Shown here: one piece after another, positions 8,406-15,803 of the stretch | How the letters are laid out: the number at the start of each line of letters is the position of its first letter | How positions within the stretch are numbered: the first letter of the stretch is position 1 | DNA from: Sphingomonas azotifigens NBRC 15497 | GTDB lineage: Bacteria > Pseudomonadota > Alphaproteobacteria > Sphingomonadales > Sphingomonadaceae | Assembly: GCF_002091475.1 (NCBI RefSeq) | Contig: NZ_BCTR01000002.1 | Span: 1 to 64,000, forward strand | DNA length: 64,000 nt | Direction: 5' to 3' | Translations under genes and position numbers: made by a program | The notes under the pieces: model-generated | Databases searched by the model: none | What the model was told of the DNA's origin: nothing | What the model saw: the letters and a program-made list of their open reading frames with translations, nothing else

Positions 8406-9722
8406 TCAGGCCATCGCTGGTTTCCCGGCGGCGGCGATATGGCGGTTGGCGACCAGCATGGCCGCGGCGGTGAGCACGCTGGCGATCGGCACGAGCAGCA
8501 GGCCGAAGCGCAGGCCGTGGCGGATGCCCGCGTCGCCCGCGGCATCGCTCGCCGCGCCGACGAGCAGCGGCGCCAGCGTCGGCCCCAGCAGCCCCGACGC
8601 GATCAGGACCATGCTCGAGGCCATCGCCTGATGGCCGGCGCCGGCGACCAGATGCGCGGCGCCGAAGGCCCCGGGCAGCATGAACGCGAAGGACAGCATC
8701 GTAGGCACGAGCAGCGCGGTCGCGAGCCAGCCGATCGGCACGAACAGCGCGACGCTGGCGGTGGTGCCCGCCACCAGGAACAATGTCGCCGGCGTCGCGA
8801 GCAGGAAACGGTTGCCTGCGCTGCGCCGCCGATCGAAGTCGCGCCCGCCCAGCAGCGTGCCGACCAGCCCCATGCTGCCCTGGAGCAGCCCGAAGGCGAG
8901 GCCCGCCTGCGCGGCGCTGAACCCATGGACACGGATCAGGAAGCTCGCGGCAAAGGCGTAGAAAGGCGCGGACGCAAAGCCGACGCCGACGGCGGCGAGG
9001 AGCAGCCAGCGAAACGCGCGCGACGCCAGCAACACCCTGCCCGTCTTCAGGAACGGAACGCTTTCCCCTTGCTGCCGCAACGGCGGGGTCGGGCCCATGC
9101 CGGCGACGAGGATGGCCAGAACGGCCCCCGCGATGCCGGCGCCGAGCAGCGCGGTCCGCCAGCCATGCGCATCGGCGACGACGCCGCCCAGCGCGAAGCC
9201 CAGCATCGTGCCGAGCGGAATGCCCATCGAAAACAGCCCGAGCGCGCGGCCGCGACGATCCGGTGCGATCCGCCGGGCGATCAGCGCGTGCGCGGCGGGA
9301 ATCGCGCCGGCCTCGCCGAGGGCGACGCCGAAGCGGCTGGCGGCGAGCGCGGCGAAGCTGGTGGCGAGCCCGCCCAGCCCGGTCATTGCGCTCCAGACCA
9401 GGACGCAGCCGAGCAAGACCAGCCTGGGCGAGCCGCGATCGGCCGTGCGGGCGATCGGCAGCGAAAAGAGCGTATAGCAAAGCGCCGATGCCAGGCCGGT
9501 TACCAGGCCGATCTGCGCATCGCTCAAATCAAGATCGCGCTTTATCGGTTCTATCAAGATAAACGGTAATATACGGTCAACCTGACATACAATACTTACC
9601 AGCAACAGCGTTCCAACGAACCCAACTTCTCTATATCCACGAAGATGAAACACCTCATTCGCCACGACCTCGCCCGCGGATTGGTACAAATTTCGGGTTG
9701 ACGGGATCGCTGGATCTGTCAT
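8406..9722 (-). CDS. MFS transporter
   Basis: A 438-residue major facilitator superfamily permease with about 12 membrane segments. The A-loop motif between helices 2 and 3 reads ARTADRGSPRLVLLG, and GEAGAIPAAHALIARRIAPDRRGRALG matches the helix 4-5 region of spinster/anion-symporter-like members. A soluble N-terminal tail of about 35 residues precedes the first helix. It is divergent from the AraC regulator at 9775 with only 52 bases between the starts, so that regulator probably controls it. The substrate is unknown. Confidence 0.85.
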   Translation of the reverse strand: MTDPAIPSTRNLYQSAGEVVANEVFHLRGYREVGFVGTLLLVSIVCQVDRILPFILIEPIKRDLDLSDAQIGLVTGLASALCYTLFSLPIARTADRGSPRLVLLGCVLVWSAMTGLGGLATSFAALAASRFGVALGEAGAIPAAHALIARRIAPDRRGRALGLFSMGIPLGTMLGFALGGVVADAHGWRTALLGAGIAGAVLAILVAGMGPTPPLRQQGESVPFLKTGRVLLASRAFRWLLLAAVGVGFASAPFYAFAASFLIRVHGFSAAQAGLAFGLLQGSMGLVGTLLGGRDFDRRRSAGNRFLLATPATLFLVAGTTASVALFVPIGWLATALLVPTMLSFAFMLPGAFGAAHLVAGAGHQAMASSMVLIASGLLGPTLAPLLVGAASDAAGDAGIRHGLRFGLLLVPIASVLTAAAMLVANRHIAAAGKPAMA

Positions 9723-9774
9723 CTTCGGGAAACACCTCGGCTTATCTGCGCCATCAAGTTAGAAGGTGTCTTCG

Positions 9775-10788
9775 ATGACCAGAATGCCGGAAACCGCGAA
9801 AATCTTGCCTTTTCCTCCAAATGGCGCGGTGCGTGGCGGGGCCGCGCACGCCCGGCCCGTCGCGCCGCCGGACGATCGCGCCGCTGCAGCCTTGCGGGAG
9901 GCTGTGTATGCGCACATCGATGCGGGGGGTGGCGGCGAGGGGCTGTTTCCGCTGCCGGCGCCGGAAGTGCACGTCATCCGCGCGAAGCGCCATGTTCCCG
10001 CGAACCGGCAGATCTATCTGCCGTCGCTGTGCGTGGTGGTCGAGGGTCTCAAGCAGATCGAGTTCGGCGACGACTCGCTCGAATATGGCGCGATGGAATG
10101 CCTGATCGTCAACATGGAGATGCCGGCGTCGGGCCGCATCGTCGGGGCGTCGCCGGGGGAGCCCTTCGTCGGCATGACGATCGACTTCAACCTGGAACTG
10201 CTGCGCGAGGTGCTCGAACAGCTCGAGCAGCGGCCCAAGCCCGGCAAGCATGACGGACCCAGCATCTTCGTGACGCGGGTGACCGATTCGCTCGCCGATT
10301 GCCTCGTCCGCATGCTGCGGCTGACCAAGACGCCCGAGGCGGTGCCCATCCTGTTCCCCTCGTTGATGCGCGAGGTCTATTACTGGCTGCTGACCGGGCC
10401 GCTGGGCGGGGAGATCTGCAAGCAGCTCATCGCCGACACGCATCTGGAGCGGATCACCCGCGCGATCCGGCTGCTGCGCGAACGCTTCGCCGAGAAGCTG
10501 CGGATCGAGGATCTCGCGGAGGCCGCGGGGATGAGCCCCTCCTCCTTCCACCAGCATTTCAAGACGCTGACGCTGATGACGCCGATCCAGTTCCAGAAGC
10601 AGCTGCGGCTGATGGAGGCGCGCCGGCTGATGCTGGACAATGCGGCGAACGTGACCGCGGCCGCCTATCAGGTCGGCTATGAAAGCACGTCGCAGTTCAC
10701 CCGCGAATATAGCCGCACCTTCGGCATCGCGCCGAAGCGCGACGTGCTCGAGCGCAAGGCGCTGATCGCGGCGGTGACAGGGCGGTAG
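9775..10788 (+). CDS. AraC family transcriptional regulator
   Basis: A 337-residue regulator. An N-terminal AraC_N-type sensing domain (about residues 60-210, RQIYLPSLCVVVEGLKQIEF and ECLIVNMEMPASGRI) precedes a C-terminal pair of helix-turn-helices (about 235-325, LRIEDLAEAAGMSPSSFHQHFK and AYQVGYESTSQFTREYSR). ATG at 9775 is chosen over GTG at 9766 because AGAAGG at 9761-9766 is then well spaced. It is divergent from the MFS gene and followed by an SDR gene in the same direction. It probably activates one or both in response to a small molecule. Confidence 0.88.
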   Translation: MTRMPETAKILPFPPNGAVRGGAAHARPVAPPDDRAAAALREAVYAHIDAGGGGEGLFPLPAPEVHVIRAKRHVPANRQIYLPSLCVVVEGLKQIEFGDDSLEYGAMECLIVNMEMPASGRIVGASPGEPFVGMTIDFNLELLREVLEQLEQRPKPGKHDGPSIFVTRVTDSLADCLVRMLRLTKTPEAVPILFPSLMREVYYWLLTGPLGGEICKQLIADTHLERITRAIRLLRERFAEKLRIEDLAEAAGMSPSSFHQHFKTLTLMTPIQFQKQLRLMEARRLMLDNAANVTAAAYQVGYESTSQFTREYSRTFGIAPKRDVLERKALIAAVTGR

Positions 10789-10901
10789 CGCCCGCTGCGC
10801 CACGAAAGCGAGGATCGGACAGGTTTTCCGTGGCTTCGGGCAAGCGGGGCGCCGGGCGCCTCGCTATTCCGGCGGCAGTTGCACCTGATCCGAGAACAGA
10901 C

Positions 10902-11816
10902 ATGAATCGTTGGACCGCCGCCGACATCCCCCCGCAGCATGGCCGTTCGGCCGTCGTCACCGGCACCGGGGGCCTGGCCCTGGAGGACGCCCAAGCGCTC
11001 GCCCGCGCGGGCGTCGCGGTGGTGATCGCCGGTCGCAACCCCGACAAGGGCGCCCAGGCGGTTGCCGCCGTCCACGCGGCGGCCCCGGGCGCGACGGTAC
11101 GGTTCGAACTTCTCGACCTCGCCAGCCTGGAATCGGTCGCGCGGTTCGCCGAGCGCCTGGCGGACCAGCAGGAGGGGCTGGACCTCCTGATCAACAACGC
11201 CGCGGTCATGGCGCCGCCGACGCGGCTGGAGACCAGCGACGGCTTCGAACTGCAGTTCGGCACCAACTATCTCGGCCATTTCGCGCTCACCGCCCGACTG
11301 CTGCCGCTGCTCAAGCGGGGAACGCAACCGCGGGTGGTGACGCTGAGCAGCGTCGCCGCACGCGGCGGCGCGATCGCTTTCGAGGACCTGCAGGCCGAGC
11401 ACAGCTATCGGCCGATGCCGGTCTACAGCCAGTCCAAGCTGGCCTGCCTGATGTTCGCGCTGGAGCTCAGTCGGCAAAGCCATTGGCACGGCTGGGGCAT
11501 CGCCAGCATGGCGGCGCATCCCGGCATCACCCGCACGGACCTGATCGCGAACGGCGCGGGTCCGCAGAGCGTCTCCGGGCGGCTACGACGCTTCCTGCCC
11601 TTCCTGTTCCAGCCCGCCTGGCAGGGCGCGCTGCCGACGCTCTTTGCCGCCACCGAGCCTTCCGCGCAGGACGGCGGCTATTACGGCCCCCACGCTCTGG
11701 GCGGCACGCGCGGCTATCCGGCGCTCGAAAAGCCCCCTGCCCCGGCCCTGAACGGTGTTTCGGCAGCGCGACTATGGGAGGAATCGTGCAAGCTTGCAGG
11801 CGTCCGGTTCGCTTGA
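10902..11816 (+). CDS. Short-chain dehydrogenase/reductase with a shortened cofactor motif
   Basis: A 304-residue SDR of the retinol-dehydrogenase/WWOX-like branch. The NNAAV motif, the catalytic Ser in VTLSSVAARGG and the YSQSK Tyr-Lys pair are present. The glycine-rich cofactor loop reads VVTGTGGLALEDAQ, one residue shorter than the usual TGxxxGxG, with the last Gly replaced by Ala, so NAD(P) binding may be impaired or altered. ATG at 10902 is used because SDR homology begins there. It lies 113 bases behind the AraC regulator on the same strand and may be its target. Confidence 0.8.
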   Translation: MNRWTAADIPPQHGRSAVVTGTGGLALEDAQALARAGVAVVIAGRNPDKGAQAVAAVHAAAPGATVRFELLDLASLESVARFAERLADQQEGLDLLINNAAVMAPPTRLETSDGFELQFGTNYLGHFALTARLLPLLKRGTQPRVVTLSSVAARGGAIAFEDLQAEHSYRPMPVYSQSKLACLMFALELSRQSHWHGWGIASMAAHPGITRTDLIANGAGPQSVSGRLRRFLPFLFQPAWQGALPTLFAATEPSAQDGGYYGPHALGGTRGYPALEKPPAPALNGVSAARLWEESCKLAGVRFA

Positions 11817-11861
11817 GCTATGTCCCGCATCGCTCGGTTCGCCGATGAAGCCAGAGGCGGC

Positions 11862-12767
11862 TTACAGCCGGCCCTCCGCCTGAAGTCGCTCGAACAACGC
11901 GGCCAGCCAGTCGGCGAACACTCTCGTCCGCGGTGATACGGTACGGTGGCCGGGGTAAAGCACCGATATCGGCATGGGCGGCGGCGGAGAATGCTCGAGG
12001 ACAGGGACAAGCGCGCCCGCATCGATCTGGTGCTGCACGCGATAGCGCGGAACCTGGATGAGTCCGAAACCGGCAACGCCCGCCGCCGTGTAGAGTTCGG
12101 CCCCGCGGACGGTGACGTCGAAGGGCAGCAGCACCTCTCGCGTCCCTCCGTCCGCCACAAAGTCGAGCGCGTATGGCTGGCCGGAGGCGGATGCGGCGTA
12201 GGCGACCATCCGATGGCTGGGAAGATCCTCCAGCGCCGAGGGCATGCCGAAACGGTCCAGATAGTCGGGACTCGCCAAGGTAGCCTGCGTGGATTCCGCT
12301 ACCTTCCGGCCAACGAGCGAGGAGTCCGGCAGCACTCCCGCGCGCAGCACGCAGTCGATGCCTTCCTCGACCAGATCCACCATGCGATCGGCCTCGCTCA
12401 GCCGGAGCTCGATCGCCGGATGCTGGCGCAGGAAGTCGGGAAGCGCCGGCAAGACGAAAAACCGCGCGAGCGTGCCCTGCATGTCGACGCACAACGGCCC
12501 CTTGGGTTCGGACGGTCGAAATCCACTTTCGATCGCGTCGAGGTCCGCCAGAAGCTGGACGCATCGGCCATAGTAGACAATCCCATCGTCCGTCGGCCGG
12601 ACAGCGCGGGTCGTGCGCTCCAGCAGCCGCGCACCGAGATGCCCTTCCAGTTGCTGGATGGCGCGGGTGACCGTGGCGCGGGGGAATCCCAGGTCTCTCG
12701 CCGCGCCCGCAAAATTTCCGCGTTCCACGATCCGGACAAAGAGCCGCATGGTTTCGAAGCGATCCAT
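11862..12767 (-). CDS. LysR family transcriptional regulator
   Basis: A 301-residue LysR regulator. The N-terminal winged helix is at residues 1-60 (MDRFETMRLFVRIVERGNFA, GFPRATVTRAIQQLEGHLGARLL) and the substrate-binding domain spans about 90-295. It belongs to the DsdC/CrgA-like group that often represses an adjacent oxidoreductase. It is convergent with the SDR at 10902 and divergent from the DoxX gene at 12911, with a 143-base gap that would hold both promoters. Regulation of the DoxX gene is therefore likely. The effector is unknown. Confidence 0.88.
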   Translation of the reverse strand: MDRFETMRLFVRIVERGNFAGAARDLGFPRATVTRAIQQLEGHLGARLLERTTRAVRPTDDGIVYYGRCVQLLADLDAIESGFRPSEPKGPLCVDMQGTLARFFVLPALPDFLRQHPAIELRLSEADRMVDLVEEGIDCVLRAGVLPDSSLVGRKVAESTQATLASPDYLDRFGMPSALEDLPSHRMVAYAASASGQPYALDFVADGGTREVLLPFDVTVRGAELYTAAGVAGFGLIQVPRYRVQHQIDAGALVPVLEHSPPPPMPISVLYPGHRTVSPRTRVFADWLAALFERLQAEGRL

Positions 12768-12910
12768 GCGCCCTCAGATGCGCCGATAGGCATCGCACAT
12801 CAACCAGAGATTGTTGCTGCACATGGAATGGTGAATTCAGCTCCAACTGCTTGAGCGGCCGCACTTCCACGATACTGTTGTCTTCAACGAAACATGTAAA
12901 GGAGTTGGAC

Positions 12911-13411
12911 ATGGCGGCCCCATCCTTCCGCGCGACGACGCAAGCGCCTCGACTGCGCTTTCCCGCCCTCGAAGGTTTTTACGTTCGCGGGCGCGTGGCA
13001 AGCTATGTTCTGCTCCGGATGGCCTTCGGCATCACCATCATGACTCACGGGCTGCCGAAGCTGACCGGCAGCCCCCATGGCTCCATGGCCGATCCAATGG
13101 CGGGATCGGCCCACCTGATCGAGAACGCGCTGGGCCTGCCCTTCGCACCGCAACTGGCGTTGGTCGTGGCGCTGCTCGAAAGCTTTGGCGGGCTGGCGAT
13201 CGCAATCGGCTTCGCGACTCGCCTGTTCGCGCCGATGCTCGCGGTCCAGATGGTGGCAATCTGCTTTGCGCTGGGGCCGACCTATCCATGGATCGATCGA
13301 GGTATCGAATATCCGATCCTTCTCGGCGTCGTCGCGCTGCTGATCGCCATGCACGGGGCGGTCGCCTGGTCGCTCGATACCCGCTTGGGGATATCTGCTC
13401 GGGCTGCTTGA
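12911..13411 (+). CDS. DoxX family membrane protein
   Basis: A 166-residue inner-membrane protein with four predicted helices. RVASYVLLRMAFGITIMTHG followed by the small-residue-rich second and third helices is characteristic of DoxX/DoxD proteins. In several bacteria these support redox or thiol-stress functions; the reaction is undefined. ATG at 12911 follows AAAGGAG with ideal spacing, so the longer frame from 12851 is not used. It is divergent from the LysR regulator at 11862-12767, its likely controller. Confidence 0.85.
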   Translation: MAAPSFRATTQAPRLRFPALEGFYVRGRVASYVLLRMAFGITIMTHGLPKLTGSPHGSMADPMAGSAHLIENALGLPFAPQLALVVALLESFGGLAIAIGFATRLFAPMLAVQMVAICFALGPTYPWIDRGIEYPILLGVVALLIAMHGAVAWSLDTRLGISARAA

Positions 13412-13429
13412 CGGACGTCACCTCGATCG

Positions 13430-13815
13430 GCGGGACCGTGCCGATCCACAGGCGAGACCAGCCTGTCGAGCGCAAGGGGCAGGTCCCGTGCCCACTTGCC
13501 CGTCGCATTGAACACCGCATTGGCGGCCGCTACCGCCACCCTGTCGTTCCGATTTCGCCGATCTAGCGCGCGCCGAGCGGGGTGCGGGATCGGGAATGTC
13601 GGTCCACAGCAGGTCGATGTCGGGCACGTCGCGATGCACGGGGACGTGACAGTCGGCGAGCGACATGCGCATGATGCGGCCGCTCCGCTCGTCGAGCGGC
13701 ATCTCCTCGAGCGGCGCACCGCTTTCGGCGTTCGCGCTCAGCTCACGCCGCCCTGCCCGGCGCAGGACCGCCTTGTCCAGCTCGGCAAACGGCCGCTCGG
13801 AACGGAGCGCGTCGG
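13430..13815 (-). pseudogene. Remnant of a xanthine dehydrogenase family molybdopterin subunit (C-terminus)
   Basis: Three minus-strand frames together spell the end of a YagR/IorB-like molybdopterin-binding subunit. One frame gives RRAGRRELSANAESGA joined to RMSLADCHVPVHRDVPDIDL and LWTDIPDP, the next IGEIGTTG, and the third VAAANAVFNATGKWARDLPL. At least two frameshifts are present, and about 70 residues are missing between the first and second pieces. The large N-terminal part is absent. The gene is dead. It is on the same strand as the truncated small subunit at 7098-7391, but about 6 kb away, so the two are not clearly from one operon. Confidence 0.7.
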
Positions 13816-13866
13816 CCGGGATTGGCCAGTGGTGCCCGCGCGAAGGGCGCCATGCGGCGGCGGTCA

Positions 13867-14802
13867 TCAACCGAGATATCGCCAGTCTGTCGCCACCGCC
13901 TTGAGACCATCCAGCACGGAGCGAACCCGCGATGGGGTATGGCGCCGCTCCAGGCGTATGGCGTGAATCGGCGTCTCCTGCACGCGCCACGCACGCAGAA
14001 GCTCGACAACCCGACCGTCGCGCAACGGCCCCAGGCCGACCCAGGCGGGTATCCAGACAAGCCCCAAGCCTTGGCGCATCATCGCCCAGATCGCGCCCAG
14101 ATCCTCCACCACGATGCGCGGGCGCGGCACGTGTCGAAACAGAGCGCCGCTGCCCGGATCGGCGAATTGCCACCCCATCACGCGCCCCGAGCCGGGATCG
14201 CGAAAGCCGATCTGGTGGTGCGCGTCGAGGTCCGCCGGTGATTGCGGCGTGCCCATGATCTCCACATAGCGCGGCGTCGCGCACAGCACCCACGGGAAGC
14301 TGCCGAGTGGCGTCGAGACCATGTTCGCATAGCCGGCAAGCGCACCGAAACGGATTGCGATGTCGATGCCCTCGGCCGCGAGATCGAGCGTGCCGTCGTC
14401 GATCTTGAGTTCGAGCTCGATGTCCGCGTTCGCGCGAAGGATGGCGGGCACCTGCCGCGCCAGTCTGGCGCGGAGGAAGGGCGCCGGCGCGCTCAGCCGG
14501 ATTCGCCCGCCGGACCCGCTCGCCTTCGCATGATCTAGAAGAGCCTCGAGCCTTTCCGCCTCGCGAAGCAGGTCGCGCGCGCCTTCGAGCAGGCGTTCGC
14601 CCTCGGGCGTCAGCGAGATCGCATGGGTGGTGCGATGGAGCAGCCGCACCGCGTTCGCCTTCTCGAAGCGGGAGACTGCCTTGGACAGTGCCGAGGTCGT
14701 CGTGCCTGCGCGGCGCGCCGCCTCCGCGAACGATCCCGCATCCACCACCCGCGCGAAATGGAGCAGGTTCAGGAGCCTCTGAACGTTGGGCGGTGTGGAC
14801 AT
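13867..14802 (-). CDS. LysR family transcriptional regulator
   Basis: A 311-residue LysR regulator. The helix-turn-helix is near residues 10-70 (LLHFARVVDAGSFAEAARRA, TTSALSKAVSRFEKANAVRLL) and the effector domain is about 95-305. It is divergent from the DUF1330 gene (start 14893); the 90-base gap contains the palindrome TATCGCGATA. It is probably an autoregulator that also controls that gene. Its downstream neighbour is a decayed molybdenum hydroxylase remnant, which may once have been under its control. Confidence 0.88.
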   Translation of the reverse strand: MSTPPNVQRLLNLLHFARVVDAGSFAEAARRAGTTTSALSKAVSRFEKANAVRLLHRTTHAISLTPEGERLLEGARDLLREAERLEALLDHAKASGSGGRIRLSAPAPFLRARLARQVPAILRANADIELELKIDDGTLDLAAEGIDIAIRFGALAGYANMVSTPLGSFPWVLCATPRYVEIMGTPQSPADLDAHHQIGFRDPGSGRVMGWQFADPGSGALFRHVPRPRIVVEDLGAIWAMMRQGLGLVWIPAWVGLGPLRDGRVVELLRAWRVQETPIHAIRLERRHTPSRVRSVLDGLKAVATDWRYLG

Positions 14803-14850
14803 GGCGGCAACTCGATCCTGCTCCCAGCATCCCTACACGCGCCGTGCGCA

Positions 14851-14860
14851 TATCGCGATA
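14851..14860. promoter_or_regulatory. Palindrome in the LysR/DUF1330 divergent promoter
   Basis: TATCGCGATA is a perfect 10-base palindrome between the two divergent starts and 32 bases before the DUF1330 start codon. LysR proteins bind short interrupted dyads in such gaps. Assignment as the operator is inference. Confidence 0.35.
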
Positions 14861-14892
14861 CTAGCCTCATGGAAATTTGGAGGTGTACGGGA

Positions 14893-15306
14893 ATGCAAGC
14901 GAACGAGCTCGACGATATCGCCCTGGACGAAGCCGCGCGGGCTATTGGCGGCGGCCCAATGGTGATGGTGAATCTCGTGAAGTTCCGCGAGGTGCCCGAC
15001 TATCCGGATAGATTCACCGCGGCAAAGCCGGATTCTCGCAGTGGCTATTACGAGGGCTATGTCGGCGGCTTCCGCGCCGCGTGCGAAGCCGTCGGCGTGA
15101 CGCCGCAGCTGCTCTATGCGGGCCAGCGCATCCACGGCCTGCTTGCCGGACCGGACGACCATTGGGACGACATCGTCGTCGTCCGCTACGAAAGCTTCGC
15201 TGACCTCCGCGCGATACTCGATAGCGACGTGTACGCCCGCCGCGCCAAGCCGCATCGCTTCGCCGCGGTCGCAGACTGGCGCTTCATCGCGACCCGGGCA
15301 CGTTGA
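14893..15306 (+). CDS. DUF1330 domain-containing protein
   Basis: A 137-residue protein of the DUF1330 family, a ferredoxin-like dimeric alpha/beta barrel fold of unknown function. The family signature PMVMVNLVKFRE lies near residue 24, followed by a GYYEGYVGGFRAACEAVG segment and the C-terminal LDSDVYARRAKPHRFAAVAD. ATG at 14893 is preferred over ATG at 14869 because GGAGGTG lies eight bases before it. It is divergent from a LysR regulator, so expression is probably inducible. Related small proteins are sometimes monooxygenase-like or heme-binding, but nothing here shows that. Confidence 0.75.
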   Translation: MQANELDDIALDEAARAIGGGPMVMVNLVKFREVPDYPDRFTAAKPDSRSGYYEGYVGGFRAACEAVGVTPQLLYAGQRIHGLLAGPDDHWDDIVVVRYESFADLRAILDSDVYARRAKPHRFAAVADWRFIATRAR

Positions 15307-15803
15307 TGGGCCGTATTGATATGGCGGCAACGCCGCTAAGCCAGGAAGGCCGCGCCCGGAAGATCGATGCAGGCGGTCGCCGGAAGGTAAACTCATGCCC
15401 GGGACAGACAGCGCCACATTGATACCGCGGCTTGCTCTCGCGAAGTACGTCAAAGGCAGTCTTCCTGCACGTACAGAGGGGGGGTATATCCTATCGCGTA
15501 GTTCTTGCCGCTCACTGGCCGACAGCTCGACCTGGTGATGGTCACGCGCGGGCGATCGGCGGCGGGCGAAGGACCGGCTTCGGCGCCCAGTGCCCAGAGG
15601 CATCGGTGCTGCTAACGGCCGCATTCGGCCTGTACGGCCGGTTCCATTCGGTGGTCGAAAAGACGTGTGTCGGTCGACACCTGCCGCCGCAAGCGAACGC
15701 CGGGATCGGTGATCTTTGCCATACGTTTCGGCCATGAACGTTCCAGACCGATGGGATGCCCGTCTCCTTCGCCTTAGCCCGTGCCGCCCCATCCTGCGCA
15801 TAG
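15307..15803. other. Intergenic region without a recognised gene
   Basis: About 500 bases separate the DUF1330 gene from the stop codon of the patatin gene. Reading all frames gives only short frames without recognisable motifs. There is no clear RNA gene or insertion-sequence end. It is probably degenerate sequence. Confidence 0.5.

Noticed and set aside
15432..15737. Possible 101-residue gene between the DUF1330 and patatin genes
   Set aside because: No ribosome-binding site, no recognisable motif and no coupling with neighbours; likely chance.
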